Positions 9,316 through 20,540 of a stretch of 64,000 bases of DNA are shown here, one piece after another. This DNA is from Omphiscola glabra (taxonomy: Eukaryota; Mollusca; Gastropoda; Lymnaeidae), in assembly GCA_964017045.1 (NCBI GenBank), contig OZ024810.1, forward strand, positions 4,138,504-4,202,503. The letters run 5' to 3'. The notes beneath the pieces were generated by a model. That model made no database searches. It saw nothing but the letters and a program-made list of their open reading frames with translations, and had not been told where the DNA came from. The position numbers and the translations under genes were made by a program. Within the stretch, counting starts at the first letter, position 1; the number at the start of each line of letters is the position of its first letter.

Positions 9316-12300
9316 TACTCGTGTGGAGTTTCTGATCTCCCATCAAGCGCCTCCCCAGGTGGCGGATAGGGGAATGCCCACCAGATATGGTAGGTACTGG
9401 GGAAATCAAATACCCAGGGTGGACCAAAATCAGAGCCTGCTGCCTTGCAGGGAGTGGACGAAACCACAAAGGCTAGGGTACCCTTCCCAAAATTAAGGGC
9501 AGCTCTCCGGAGAGTTGCGAGGGGCATCCCCCAGACGGTTGTGCGCAGGGCTAACAACTCTGCTGCGTAAAAACTATATGTTACAAAAACGCAGACAAGA
9601 GCAACAAAAGACTTTACGGTCCTGGGAGAAGATAGATTCCCAGCCGCGGAATGCATGACGCCAAGTAGTGGAAGCCAGAATCTGGAAACTACTAGGCCGA
9701 CGACCATCATCTCCACCAGGACCACCACCGCCATTGGAACATGGAATGTACGCACCATGTATGAGACAGGAAAGACTGCACAAGTAGCCGCTGAGATGAG
9801 GAACTATAACCTCGCCATACTAGGAATCAGCGAGGCAAGATGGATCGGGTGCGGACAGAAGAGACTAGCCTCAGGAGAGATGCTGTTATTCTCAGGGCAC
9901 GAGAGTGACGATGCACCACACACTCTGGGCGTGGCCCTGATGATATCCAGGGCAGCCCAAGGAGCACTCATTGGATGGGAGGCGCATGGGCCTAGAATAC
10001 TCACAGCAACCTTTCGGACCAAAAAACACAGAATCAATTTGGATGTTATCCAGTGCTACGCACCAACAAACGAAAGTGAGGAGGAAGACAAAGATGAATT
10101 CTATAACAGATTGCTTACCATTACCCAGGGTCATCCTCATAGGAGATCTCAATGCCAAGATCGGCAGTGACAACACGGGCTATGAAGAAGCCATGGGGCG
10201 ACAGGGGATAGGAGAAATGAATGATAACGGAGAAAGATTTGCCGACCTATGTGCCACAACAAATCTAGTCATAGGCGGGAGCTTATTCCAACACAGGAGG
10301 ATACACAAGGCCACATTGGTTTCACCGGACCTCCAAACGATGAACCAAATAGATCATGTGTGTATTGGGAAAAAAATTCAGGCGATCTCTCCAAGATGTA
10401 CGTGTCAGAAGAGAAGCTGACGTTGCTTCAGACCACCATCTTCTAATGGCCCGGCTGAGACTAAAACTGAAAAGGCACTACACTGAGCAGACATCATATA
10501 GGTTGCGCTACAACACCCCCCTCTTGAAAGATAAGGCCAAACAGGAAGAGTTCAGGATCACTCTGTCCAACAAGTTCCAAGTCCTACAGGAACTGCTAGG
10601 AGACGAGACGATCGATGGAAAGTGGCAGGGAGTAAAGAAAGCAGTCAAATCAACATGTCAGGAAGTGTTGGGAAACAAGAAACATACACACAAAGAATGG
10701 ATAACAGCAGATACATTGAAAGTGTTAGAAGAGAGAAAAGGGAAGAAGGCAGAAATTAACAACAGCCGTATACGAGCGCAGAAAGTTAGGTTCCAAAAGG
10801 AGTACTCAGAGGCAAATAAGAAAGTAAAGAAAAGCGCTAAGAGGGACAAAAGGAACTTTGTAGACATGCTTGCCAAAGAAGCAGAAGAAGCAGCCTACCA
10901 AGGAAATATGCGGGAATTGTTCGCTACCATCAAGAAGTTGTCTGGAAAGTTCAGGAAGCCAGAGAGACCAGTGAAGGACAAAGATGGTAAGAGCATACCA
11001 AATGAGGAGCAACAGAGAGCCAGATGGAAAGAACACTTTGAGGAACTTCTAAACAGGCCAGAGCCAAGTAACCCACCAGATATTCAGCCAGCTGACAGTG
11101 ACCTGGCTATTGACTGCAACGCACCCACCAAAGAAGAGATCCGTATTGCCATCAAACAACTTAAAAATGGCAAGGCTGCAGGACCGGATGGCATCCCAGT
11201 AGAGGCACTGAAGGCTGACGTGCACACCAGTGTAGATATGCTTCACCCACTGTTCTTGAAGATCTGGGAGGACGAACAGGTACCTTCAGAGTGGAAGGAG
11301 GGATATCTCATTAAAATCCCAAAAAAGGGGGACTTAAGCTCCTGCTCCAACTATAGAGGGATCACCTTACTGTCCATCCCAGGCAAGGTTTTCAACCGCG
11401 TACTACTCAACGGAATGAAAGAAACTGTTGACCCCCTGCTGCGGGACCAACAGGCTGGCTTCCGGACCAACAGATCCTGTACTGACCAAATTGCAACACT
11501 GCGCATCATCCTAGAGCAATCCCTGGAATGGAACTCACCCCTCTACATCAACTTCGTTGACTACGAGAAAGCCTTTGACAGTGTGGATAGGCAAACCCTC
11601 TGGAGACTGTTGAGACATTATGGAGTCCCGTGGAAAATCACGGACTTGATCAGAAACTCTTACGAGGGGATGACCTGCCGAGTGGTCCACGGACAACAGG
11701 TGACGGATGCTTTCCAGGTGAAGACCGGTGTGAGGCAGGGATGTTTGCTTTCGCCTTTCCTGTTCCTATTGGCCATTGACTGGGTGATGAAAACTTCCAC
11801 ACAACAGAAGCGGAATGATATTCAATGGACCTTGTGGGACCAGCTTGATGACCTCGATTTTGCTGACGATCTTGCCCTTCTCTCCCATACCCAACAACAG
11901 ATGCAGGAGAAGACCAGAAATATTGCAGACACTTCTGCACGTATTGGTCTTAATATTCACAAGGGGAAGAGCAAGGTCCTCAAGGTCAATGCCGCTACCA
12001 ATACAGCACCTATCAGGCTCAAAGAGGAAGCGCTCGAAGAGGTAGAGAGCTTTGTCTACCTTGGCAGCATCGTGGACAAGCAAGGTGGGACAGATGCTGA
12101 CATCAAAATAAGGGTAGGAAAGGCACGGGCAGCCTTCCAACAACTAAAAAATGTCTGGGCCTCCAAACACCTAAATACCAAACTGAAGATCAGAACCTTC
12201 AACACAATGGTGAAACCGGTTCTACTGTATGGTGCAGAAACATGGAGAATCACTGCTGGGAATATGAAGAGAATCCAGTCCTTCATCAATAACTGCTTAA

Positions 12301-12715
12301 GAAGGATTCTCGGGATTCATTGGCCCGACAGAATCAGCAACCAGAAACTGTGGCAGCGGACAAAGCAAGAACCTGTAGAACAAGAGATCCTCCAGAGAAG
12401 ATGGAGATGGATTGGCCATACACTCAGGAAACCTGCCTCCAGCATAACTAGACAAGCCTTGAATTGGAACCCTCAAGGAAAACGGAAAAGAGGCAGGCCT
12501 AGAAACACTTGGCGCCGTGAAGTGGAGGCGGATACCAAGAAACTTGGCCACACTTGGGGGAGGCTGGAGAGATTGGCTCAGGATCGTGATGCCTGGAGGG
12601 CTCTTGTAGGCGGCCTATGTCCTAATCACAGACGTCGATGAAGATCGGCTGCTGTTCCTCGAGGACGAAAAGGCGAAAGAAAGAAAACACTTTCGGGTAT
12701 GGTACATTTTACTTC
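9316..12715 (+). mobile_element. APE-type non-LTR retrotransposon (RTE-like LINE), nearly full length
   Basis: A 5' untranslated region (about 9316-9654, containing CCCCAGGTGGCGGATAGGGG) precedes one long open frame with an apurinic-type endonuclease and a reverse transcriptase. It ends in a short 3' region with no clear poly(A). The 5' region recurs at 46,385-46,565 and 50,595-50,825, which marks it as part of the element. Two frame changes kill this copy, but identity along the protein looks high, so it is fairly young. I assign the RTE-like group from the single long ORF and the C-terminal [12 protein letters not shown]...GRPRNTWRR block; the clade is less certain than the class. Confidence 0.85.
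9655..12641 (+). pseudogene. LINE endonuclease and reverse transcriptase, two frameshifts
   Basis: The protein nicks target DNA and reverse-transcribes its own RNA there. The endonuclease has TWNVRTMYETGK, ISEARWIG, CYAPTNE, VILIGDLNAKIG, a NQIDHVCIG segment and a final SDHHLL. Frame changes lie at about 10,110-10,126 and at an A7 run at 10,370-10,376. From 10,356 the frame runs unbroken to TGA at 12,639-12,641. RT motifs include [46 protein letters not shown] and the catalytic FADD at 11,859-11,870. The C-terminus carries [26 protein letters not shown] and [14 protein letters not shown], a conserved tail of this family. The second break is in a homopolymer and could be a sequencing error. 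Confidence 0.9.
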
Positions 12716-13135
12716 TACATCACACTTCATAACAAGGCGGGTAGAGTAGTCACCCCAGCTAAAAAATGTTCAAATTGATTAATTACAATTCTTATTCTTC
12801 TCTACATTACGAAGGGGCTTTTTATTTCTAGAGGTGCTTCTTAATTTTTTTTAAATAAATAATTTTTAAATGTTGTCACTTAATCTTCTACTTTCATGAG
12901 CTCCCACAAAAAGCCGCCTAGCAACTAAACTACCATACATTCGTCTGCTAAAATTTACTGCTGTACTAGCGAATGAAGCTCTTTTGGAAGAGAAATCCAT
13001 ATTATTATGTTTTTATTAGTTCAGCATGGCTCTCCAAACTCATTGACAACAAGTTGCTAGTATTAGAATAAATAGATGATGAAAGAATCGATCAGATCCA
13101 TGTAGAATTTATTAAAATTAAGGTACAGTGGGATA
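12716..13135. other. Intergenic stretch, no gene seen
   Basis: AT-rich flank of the LINE with no supported gene or repeat. Confidence 0.5.
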
Positions 13136-13400
13136 CCGTATAGTGATAAGGCTGATTTTGACGAGCGTACCCGTGATGTTATTTGCGATGTCAAAACCCT
13201 GTTAGGGAGAGGGTCAAAACCCTGTTAGGGAGAGGGTCAAAACCGGGTTAGGGAGGAATTTAGGGTGAGGGATAGATTTAGATCATTTTTTCATTTTTAA
13301 AAACTTTTTATTCGTCATTATATCAAAAACAACGACCAAGATGGCGGCCATGGTAAAAATCGCGGGTATCTTTCTAAAAATTTACCAGTGATAATGTTAG
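13136..13400 (+). repeat. Dispersed repeat family B (YY1-motif repeat), copy 1, with 23-bp triplication
   Basis: Three tandem copies of a 23-bp unit containing GGTCAAAACC (13,187-13,257) lead into a TTTAGGG-rich stretch. An ACCAAGATGGCGGCCATGG segment follows at about 13,335. Related copies lie at about 13,935-14,125 (inverted), 56,565-56,885 and 57,425-57,600. Confidence 0.65.
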
Positions 13401-13934
13401 AGTTGACTTTGAATATATTTCTGAAATAAGCTACGGGACCATGGTGATGGTGAATTTTTGAAAATTATTAATGAATGAATTGAAATTGAATGTCAATATC
13501 AGTTGAATATCAAAAATAATAAAGTAATAATAATATTTATCATCAGTTGAGTAGATCAGTTAAGTCATCAACTCAAGACTGTCAAGGTCAGTAACTAAGT
13601 CTCAGTAGATTAAGAATTAAAATTTATTAGACACTATCAATTATCACTCTTGCGACTTTTCTATTCCCTTGCGGCGCCTTGCCTTGAGTAACTTACTGAT
13701 TACTGTTACACTTTTGTTTTGATTACCTTCGCAAGCATTTGCCTTTGGACCAGTGTTTCTTTAAGTTCAGACCATCTCCTCAAAAGGATTGGGTGGGGTG
13801 GGGGTGCGGGTGGGTGCTAGGGGCCATCCATAAATGACGTCACACACGTCTAGGGGGAGGGGTGTCAGATTTTTGTGACGAAGGGCGGGGGGGCTCAAGC
13901 AATGTGACGTCACAGGAAAAGCGGAATTGGAAAA

Positions 13935-14125
13935 TTTGGATAGATCGTAACCGCGTTTATTTACCATCGCCGCCAACTTGATTGCCGTGACCCGTAAAAT
14001 TAAGAATAAAATATTAGAAAATAATGAAAAAAATGACCTAAATGTGTCCCTAAACCTAATCTGAACCCTAAATCTATCCCTAAACCTAACCTGAACCCTA
14101 AATCTAAACCTAACCTATTGAAATG
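13935..14125 (-). repeat. Dispersed repeat family B, copy 2, inverted
   Basis: ACCATCGCCGCCAACTTG followed by repeated CCTAAACCTAACCTGAACCC stretches is the reverse complement of the family B arrangement. It lies inside the 13,820-15,526 transposon. Confidence 0.6.
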
Positions 14126-14490
14126 AGGTAGGCCTACGATCTATCTTAATTAGCCGCGGAATTTTGTAGTACAGAATTGCACTTAATAACTCTAAATTAC
14201 AGACATTTTTAGCATTATTCTTTTATAAAACAATTATAATTATTTTATTTTTAAACTACGATCACTGAGAGAATCAGTACAGGTATGCAAGTTTGGAATA
14301 ATGGCATCTGATGCAGTTACAGGAAACCAAGTAGGAGGAGAATCGGAATCTAGTTACAGTGGCTGTCCTGAGAATTTAGGGCTAAATGTGGACACAGGAG
14401 TCATAGAATTAGAACTAGGAGGGCCTGCCACATGAATGGGATGGGAAAAAATGGTTGACCGTGGGGGGTATCTTAGTAAATGCTCTAGGG

Positions 14491-15284
14491 CAGGGATTCT
14501 TAAATTTTTTTGGCAGCCCTGCAGGCCCACTCCCCCCCCCCCCCCCCACCGTAGGCCTATAAATTATTTTGTAATAAAATTTAATATAATTAAATAAATT
14601 AAATAATTTAGTTATCCTAATTTTATTTCTTTAATTAACTTTTTGTAAACAAGGGAAAAAATTACCAATACACACAATGCGCCAACAAAATTCACCAGAA
14701 AAACATTTACTGCTGCTAATCAAAATACTTCAAAAATTAGTTTTTTAAAAAAGCAGCAAGAACTATCAATGGCAGCAAATACAATCAGTGGCGTAGCTAG
14801 GGTTAGTGTCACCCGATCCGGTAAGCTTGTAGTGTCAACCCCCCCCCCCCTTTCCACGATGTAATGCTTCTCGTTAAACTTAGTTCACAGTATAGCAATG
14901 ACAAGAACAAAAACAAATTAATTGAAGGTCAGGAGGTAAATGTATTTAAGAAATGTGACATGTAGGCCTACTTTGTTATCAAAGGATAGTTTTACTTCTC
15001 ATAATTTACATAAATATAGCTTCCTGTCACTTACAAAAGTTACCGAACACTTCATTTGGCATTGAAACATGGTCAAAACGGTGTGTTTCTGACCTTTTAT
15101 TAATTTTTGTTAGACCGAGCAGTGTGTGCTCTGTAATTACACAATTTTTCAATTTGGTGTCACCCCCTGAGATGGTGTCGACCGGTGTGGTCCGCATACC
15201 CCTAGCTAAACAACTGAATAAATTTACTTGTCTTCCACACCTCAGGGCTGGGGAGGTACTTTTACCCCTGGTTAAGAACTACTG
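14491..15284. mobile_element. hAT-like element nested inside the 13.8-15.5 kb transposon
   Basis: The left end CAGGGATTCTTAAA and the right end GGTTAAGAACTACTG (reverse complement CAGTAGTTCTTAACC) are imperfect inverted repeats. Flanks CTCTAGGG and TTCTAGTG match at 6 of 8 positions, consistent with an aged 8-bp target duplication. No transposase is seen. Confidence 0.5.
14786..15216. mobile_element. hAT-like MITE nested within the previous element
   Basis: It starts CAGTGGCGTAGCTAGGG and ends CCCCTAGCTAAACAACTG, a decayed inverted repeat of the same CAGTGGCGTAG terminal type as the 6.8 and 28.6 kb MITEs. The flanks AATACAAT and AATAAATT are only partly alike. Confidence 0.5.
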
Positions 15285-15539
15285 TTCTAGTGACTAGTGA
15301 AATGTTTCTGACACAGGTGCAGTAATTTGATATCTATGAGAGGTGAATTTCTTAAAGGTTTGTAAAGGACAGTAGTGGACACAAGGGCTTTTTTATAAGG
15401 GGGGGGAGGGTGTAGAGATTTGTGACCTTATATTTGAAGGGGGGGGGGGTCTAACTTTTTGTGAAGATTGGGGTGAGGTAAAAAATCTGCAAAATTTGCA
15501 TGGTGACGTCATTTATGGATGGCCCCAGTGGACAGAGGT

Positions 15540-16085
15540 GTAGGCTGTAGCTAAGGTGGACATGTGTCCCCTTGCACCAGACTAGCAGCAAAGAGGGGAG
15601 GGCAAATGGGCTTTTATTATTTTAATGGATGAAAATAATGGGTTTCACAGTTGAGGAAGGGAAGTAAAAATGAATCTTGTTCCCAGGCACCAAACACTCT
15701 ACTCTAGATAGTGCCAGTGACATAGAAAGTGGGGGCTAGATGGATGGTCTGCTCGTGTGTAATTTTTTTCTTTATATTGAGGTGCGGTATTTCTGGCAAC
15801 TGCAGAGTTTATATCATGAAAAGCAGCGTGGCAAAAACCTTAGCCCTCTAATAGTGGCACGACACTAGGCAGTGTATATGATAATATATCGGCACCAAAA
15901 TGGGCCAGCAAAACTGTCATATTGGGAAGAAGGGCAGAAATTCAAGGTACCAAATGGCTTTTCCCTAACCAGAAAATGTATGATTATATAAAAATCAATA
16001 GGTGCATTTTTTAATCTACATGATTTGAATGTTTTAATTGACTATTTGTCCCAGCTACTACGCGAATTAGTTGCGAGGTGGAAAC
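15540..16085. other. Intergenic stretch, no gene seen
   Basis: No convincing open frame, array or transposon end. Confidence 0.5.
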
Positions 16086-16430
16086 CCACTGTAGAATACC
16101 TCTTATAGGGCGTCCGATGCTTCCCCGGGACGGGTGGGGGGGGGAGATAATAGGACGTTAATTTACCGTCCCGGCCCCTAGGAAAGTGGACTGCGGGCGC
16201 TTTAAACGCAGCGCCTTGGGTCGACCAGATGTCTCCGGACGGGGGAGGTCTCCGTCGGCGAACCCGATCGAGCGGTTGCTGGTGGGGACGTTTCCCGCCC
16301 GGGGAGGCCTCTGGCGTTCCTCCTCACGGCCCGACGTTGGGGAAACCTGGCGCCTGGCAGGTGTGGGTGGGCGCCAGGGATGGCATAAGGAGCGCGAGCT
16401 CGACAGCCCGCTGACGCCATTTCCTAATGA
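16086..16430. repeat. GC-rich islet, probable transposon fragment
   Basis: G+C jumps sharply here against AT-rich flanks. The first 110 bases (CTTATAGGGCGTCC, a CCCCGGGACGGG run, then TTTACCGTCCCGGCCC) share order and short blocks with 57,290-57,420, so I infer a common repeat. Open frames exist on both strands (88 and 72 codons) but overlap one another and have no motif. Confidence 0.4.
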
Positions 16431-17340
16431 GACATTTCAATTGACTATTTGATCAGGGGAAAGAATTATTCAAGTGTCAGGGGAGGCATCATGCTGCCCA
16501 TTGCCATACATAAACTAAATTCATTCCGGTTGGGGTGTGTCCCAAAATCATCATTTGACACATGCTTAGATTCAACCTCGTAATGCTACATTGATCAACG
16601 TCAAGGAAGTGGGTATCAAAAATTGAAGATGCCAAAGAGTCATTATCAAAGCCAGGGGTATGGGTCCCCTTAATCTAAAAAAAAAATATTTGAATTCAAT
16701 ATTTCTTTAATATAATTTGTGAGGAGGCAGTTGAGACTTTCGTGTGGGAGGTAAGCACCAAAAATAGCCACAAAACAATCAATGACATCTCTAACTTAAG
16801 CTTAATCTCACCCCTTATAATCCTTGATAATTTCAAAATTCAAGAATGTATTTTTAGCACATATTCAAATTTAGTTTTGTATCATTCTGCACTTAATTCT
16901 TAATTGGAGAACAACAGGAGTGATGCAAGTTAAGATAATAATTGTCACTTGACCTCAGAGCCATAATATGGTCCCTGCAACCTTACAGCTGCAGGGTGCC
17001 TTGGATATTTTAGGGGCTTAAATTCTGCGGTGGATACTTTACATTATCAACTTTTAGCTCCATGTTTTCAGATTTTATCCTTTTGTCATACATGTCAGCT
17101 GTTGGGATCAAAAACTGTACAACAGCATAAAAATAATGTACAGAACAAGGGAAAATTTCATAAAAAGTATAATTTATAACTTTTCATCATTAAATTATCA
17201 ATGTTTTGAATGCAAACAAAAATTTGCCTTCTTAAAAGCCTAATTTTCAAGAATAGTCTGCTTTTTCTGCGCATGAATAGTTTGGATAGTTTGCATCTTT
17301 TAAATAAAATAGCCTCTCTTAAGTCAGATTTTGATACAAT
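16431..17340. other. Intergenic stretch, no gene seen
   Basis: AT-rich. A minus-strand open frame at 17,158-17,409 is low-complexity (Lys/Leu/Ile) and not supported as a gene. Confidence 0.5.
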
Positions 17341-17341
17341 T

Positions 17342-17505
17342 TTGCATTTTTTACACTGGTCGATAGCAATTTTGTTATAAACTGACTTAGATAATGAATT
17401 TGATAGCAATTTAGATGTGATTAAACATATTCTTCAATTTATTACGCTAGCTGTGGTAATACAGTTTCTGTTTTTTTAACGTAATGAAAGGAAATACATT
17501 TTAGT
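17342..17505 (+). repeat. Dispersed repeat family C, copy 1
   Basis: It shares ordered blocks (CGATAGCAATTTTGT, AATAGCAATTT-like, GTAATACAG, TTAA..TAATGAA) with 53,195-53,345. It is ancient and diverged. Confidence 0.45.
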
Positions 17506-17514
17506 GTGTTTAGT

Positions 17515-18079
17515 CAGTTACTGCTATCAAACCATACCACAATGCTGCCACACAATACCTAGTATCAACTCCGTTGGATGGAACACGTTGTCCATATGGA
17601 AGACCACCGGCTCCCTAAACAAATATTCTATGGTGAACTCACGACAGGCAAGCGCTCCCAAGGAGGTCTAAAAAAAAAAAGACTCACTGAAATTGGCACT
17701 AAAGGCCTTCTGCATCAACCCCACTAAATGGGTGCAGACAGCTCAGGACAGAGTCAGGTAAAGATCAGCGGTCAAGATAAGGGCTAAATCTAATGAAGCC
17801 AGTAAGATAGCCACCATTGAGACACGCAGGCTGGCCCGAAAGAGCATTATTAAATCCACGACTGCAGCAACTATCCCCTGCCCGCGGTGCCAGAGATTAT
17901 TCTGAGCACGTATAGGATTGTCAAGACACCTACGAACTCACCGTAACCCACCCCCTAACTGGATGGTCCTAGTGGATTTGGCGGACGAATAACAACAACA
18001 TATTGCTATCAAACCATACCACAATGCTGCCACACAATCAGTTATTGCTAGTAAACCATACCACAATGCTGCCATATAG
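17515..18079 (+). repeat. 42-bp tandem repeat, three copies, split by a LINE insertion
   Basis: Copies at 17,515-17,556, about 17,998-18,038 and 18,039-18,079 share CTATCAAACCATACCACAAT and CTGCCACACAAT blocks. The first is separated from the other two by the LINE tail at 17,557-18,000. Confidence 0.8.
17557..18000 (+). mobile_element. LINE 3' end fragment with C-terminal zinc finger
   Basis: Translations in shifting frames give a LINE C-terminus: [20 protein letters not shown], then [21 protein letters not shown], and a CPRCQRLF...LSRHLRTHR zinc finger. It ends in an (AAC)n-type tail at 17,990-17,999, typical of some LINEs. It is 5'-truncated and broken by stops. Confidence 0.75.
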
Positions 18080-18240
18080 TTGCATGGTGCCTTCCAAGCT
18101 GGAAAACAAAAATTTTAAATAATGTAATCAAATTTACAAAAAACTGCAATATAAATCTATATGTTGGGCTTTACATTTATTGACAATCTAACTATTTTAA
18201 GCACAAACGCAGCATAATGTAGGAGTTAAATACCGGTATC

Positions 18241-18627
18241 TTGTATTCTTTTAGAGAGAGAAAAAAAACAACTTATATTGCTGTACCAGTGCATTTTTCA
18301 AAGAAAAAACAACTCACAACAAGAGTTTTGACTGCACTGGGGAAAATGGTTAAGAAGATTGTTATTGCATTTCCAACATCAGTATTAAGTGAAAAAATGA
18401 TAAGAGGTTGGTTGTTAAACTCTGTGCCAATCAAAGATATAAAGAACATATTTCTGAACCTTGTTATCTTAAACCAGATGTTGCAATTCAAATATCACTT
18501 CACTAACCCTATCCAAAGTAGTAAGAATTTTTTAACAATGAAAAGGTTACTTACTAAGTCAAAATATAAATCTGGAATTCTAGATTTCTGTAACTTATTA
18601 TACATTATCAAAATGATCAAACTTTAA
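18241..18627 (+). CDS. Unrecognised open frame, possible exon
   Basis: A 128-codon frame that is long for this AT-rich composition. It follows a plausible 3' splice site (TTGTATTCTTTTAG ending at 18,254). The product is rich in Lys, Leu and Ile (for example MVKKIVIAFPTSVLSEKM) with no domain I recognise. No matching 5' splice site was fixed. It may belong with candidate exons at 19.3-20.2 kb on the same strand, or be chance. Confidence 0.2.
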   Translation: MYSFRERKKTTYIAVPVHFSKKKQLTTRVLTALGKMVKKIVIAFPTSVLSEKMIRGWLLNSVPIKDIKNIFLNLVILNQMLQFKYHFTNPIQSSKNFLTMKRLLTKSKYKSGILDFCNLLYIIKMIKL

Positions 18628-19942
18628 AAATCTGTGGGTTAATTTAAGTCAAAAGGGATTTCCATAAAGCATGTAAGCACAAAATATACATTTTTTCCAT
18701 TTATTGATTTTGGAAATTAAGCTTATGGTACTGGTGCGAAGGGTCAGGGTCTGTAGAAAATGTGTAGATTTCTAAAAATATCTCCTAAAAATTTGTGAAA
18801 TCCATGATATTTAATTATTATTTAAAGTCTTAAAAGAAATCACTGGAATGTTATGTATTTATCGTCATGTTGTTTCTTTGTATGACGTGATGTAATTTGT
18901 CACATGATCATTTCGTTGGGTTGAACCAAACAGCTGCAAAAATAAAAAAGTGCGGGGACCAATGAAAAATTGTAACATATTTAACACCCCCCCCCCCACC
19001 AATTATTGGGAAGGGGAAGAAAAGTGGTCTTAACGCTACCTTAAAGAAAATGGAATTTCAGTTTTGCTGCCATTTAGGCCTTAAGATTAACATTGTATGA
19101 TAAAACTAACAAAATAAGTGAAATATATCTGTGTAGCAATAAGGAAAAAGATAAAGGTGGTTGACCTTATACAAACATCATCAATGTTTTAACATTACAT
19201 GTCCCTCCCCCACACACACGTATTTTGAAACAAATACATTTCTTATATCTCAGGGCTTAGGCATTGCAAGGGTTAGTGAGATGTCAAATATTTCAGACCC
19301 GAAAATGTTGAATGATCTCACTTATGAAATTCTTGTTGATTATAAGTTTTTTTTTCCGTTTATTATTTTATTTTTCATATTTATTAAACAGAAATTTCAA
19401 TTTTGGAGAACAAAAGTGAAAATTCTTTTAAATGGATTTAATTAAGATTTTATTAATTTTTCTAACATTTTTTTGCTTAAATTTAAATGCTAAAATCCAA
19501 TTTAATTCCAAAAAATTGATTTAAATAATATTAACTACTTTATGTTTCACCTTTATACAAATTAATATACTTCTAAATCTAAAGAAATCCTAAAAAAGGA
19601 ATTCAATTACATTTTAAAATCCCTGGTTTTGGTGTTAGAAATAATTTTATTCCAACTAAAATATGTACTGTATAAAAATCCGGCTTTAAGTCATATTGAT
19701 TTTACTAAAATACAAGAGAAATTAAAGACCTATATGGCCAAATCATTAACTCCTGTTTATGGGCTAAATTGTTTGGTTCCATCCTTGGATGGCACAAGAT
19801 ATTGGGATGACTTTAAGACATCATTTCTGATTATTTGGTAGGAAGCACACACACCAAGTGCCCTTAGCTTTACCAAACATAACAGATTTTTAAAAACTTT
19901 TTACACAATAATATATATTCTTTATTTTTATTCTTTTAACAG

Positions 19943-20034
19943 TTATTCCTAGAAGGAAATGGAATGCTACATGACAGCAGATACCCGGTATCTGTTTCTG
20001 AAGTGTTTTCTTGGCTCATAATGAACAAGAATAG
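19943..20034 (+). CDS. Candidate coding exon of an unrecognised gene
   Basis: A 92-base segment lies between TTCTTTTAACAG and GTAATG, a good acceptor and donor. It is open in one frame only (starting LFLEGNGMLHDSRYPVSV) and the translation has balanced, protein-like composition. Splicing to the next acceptor at 20,190 keeps the frame for five codons and then meets TGA at 20,204-20,206, which would make it the penultimate coding exon. The 5' part of the gene is not established: the open frames at 19,254-19,346 and 19,638-19,837 do not join it in phase. Confidence 0.35.
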
Positions 20035-20190
20035 GTAATGTCTTTGTTTTGTTTTTTTTATATGTATAACTTTTATAGATTTTAATTCAAACAACATATT
20101 TAAAAATAGACACCAGTTATTGTTGTTTTTTTTGTGTTTGCTTTTACTATTATTGAAATATTCAAATTTAATTTTTAAATTTATTTCTAG

Positions 20191-20540
20191 CTTCAACTAT
20201 AGATGACATGCATGACAATCACGGGCAGCTACACTAATGGATGACCTAGCAACAACCATGGGCAGCTATACTAATGGTTGACCCAGCAACAACCACGGGT
20301 AGCTATACTAATGGTTGACCTAGCAACAACCATTGGCAGCTATACTAATGGATGACCTAGCAACAACCACAGGCAGCTATACTAATGGATGACCTAGCAA
20401 CAACCACAGGCAGCTTTACTAATGGATGACCTAGCAGCAACCAATGGATGATTCCTCACCATCTGCTGTGAGCTCCAATTTTTTATTTTAACTATTTTAA
20501 TGTTTTTAAGAAATTTTTTAAAATAAAAATAATTACATTT
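20191..20540 (+). other. Candidate 3' terminal exon with minisatellite in its 3' UTR
   Basis: Acceptor TTATTTCTAG ends at 20,190. After a few codons a stop occurs, then a 37-bp tandem array, then AATAAA-like sequence near 20,522. If the exon at 19,943 is real, this is its 3' exon. An alternative 5' splice-like GTGAGC lies at 20,466. Confidence 0.3.
20204..20452. repeat. Minisatellite, 37-bp unit, about 6.5 copies
   Basis: The unit contains GACCTAGCAACAACCA and GGCAGCTATACTAATGG. Copies differ by a few substitutions. Confidence 0.92.

Larger units (their letters stand above)
13820..15526. mobile_element. DNA transposon relic with CCATCCATAAATGACGTCA terminal inverted repeats
   Basis: The left end GGGGCCATCCATAAATGACG is matched by the reverse complement at 15,505-15,526. 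Between them are a family B repeat and two further nested elements, so the original interior is disrupted. A 44-codon ATG frame at 14,301-14,435 is the only host-like or transposase-like frame I see, and it matches nothing I know. No convincing target duplication is visible, so the superfamily is unassigned. Confidence 0.6.

Noticed and set aside
13190..14120. TTAGGG / CCCTAA-like tracts suggesting interstitial telomere
   Set aside because: The hexamer is not in tandem register; it is part of the dispersed family B repeat.
16186..16452. Open frames of 61-88 codons on both strands
   Set aside because: High G+C alone lowers stop frequency; overlapping frames on both strands with no motif argue against coding.
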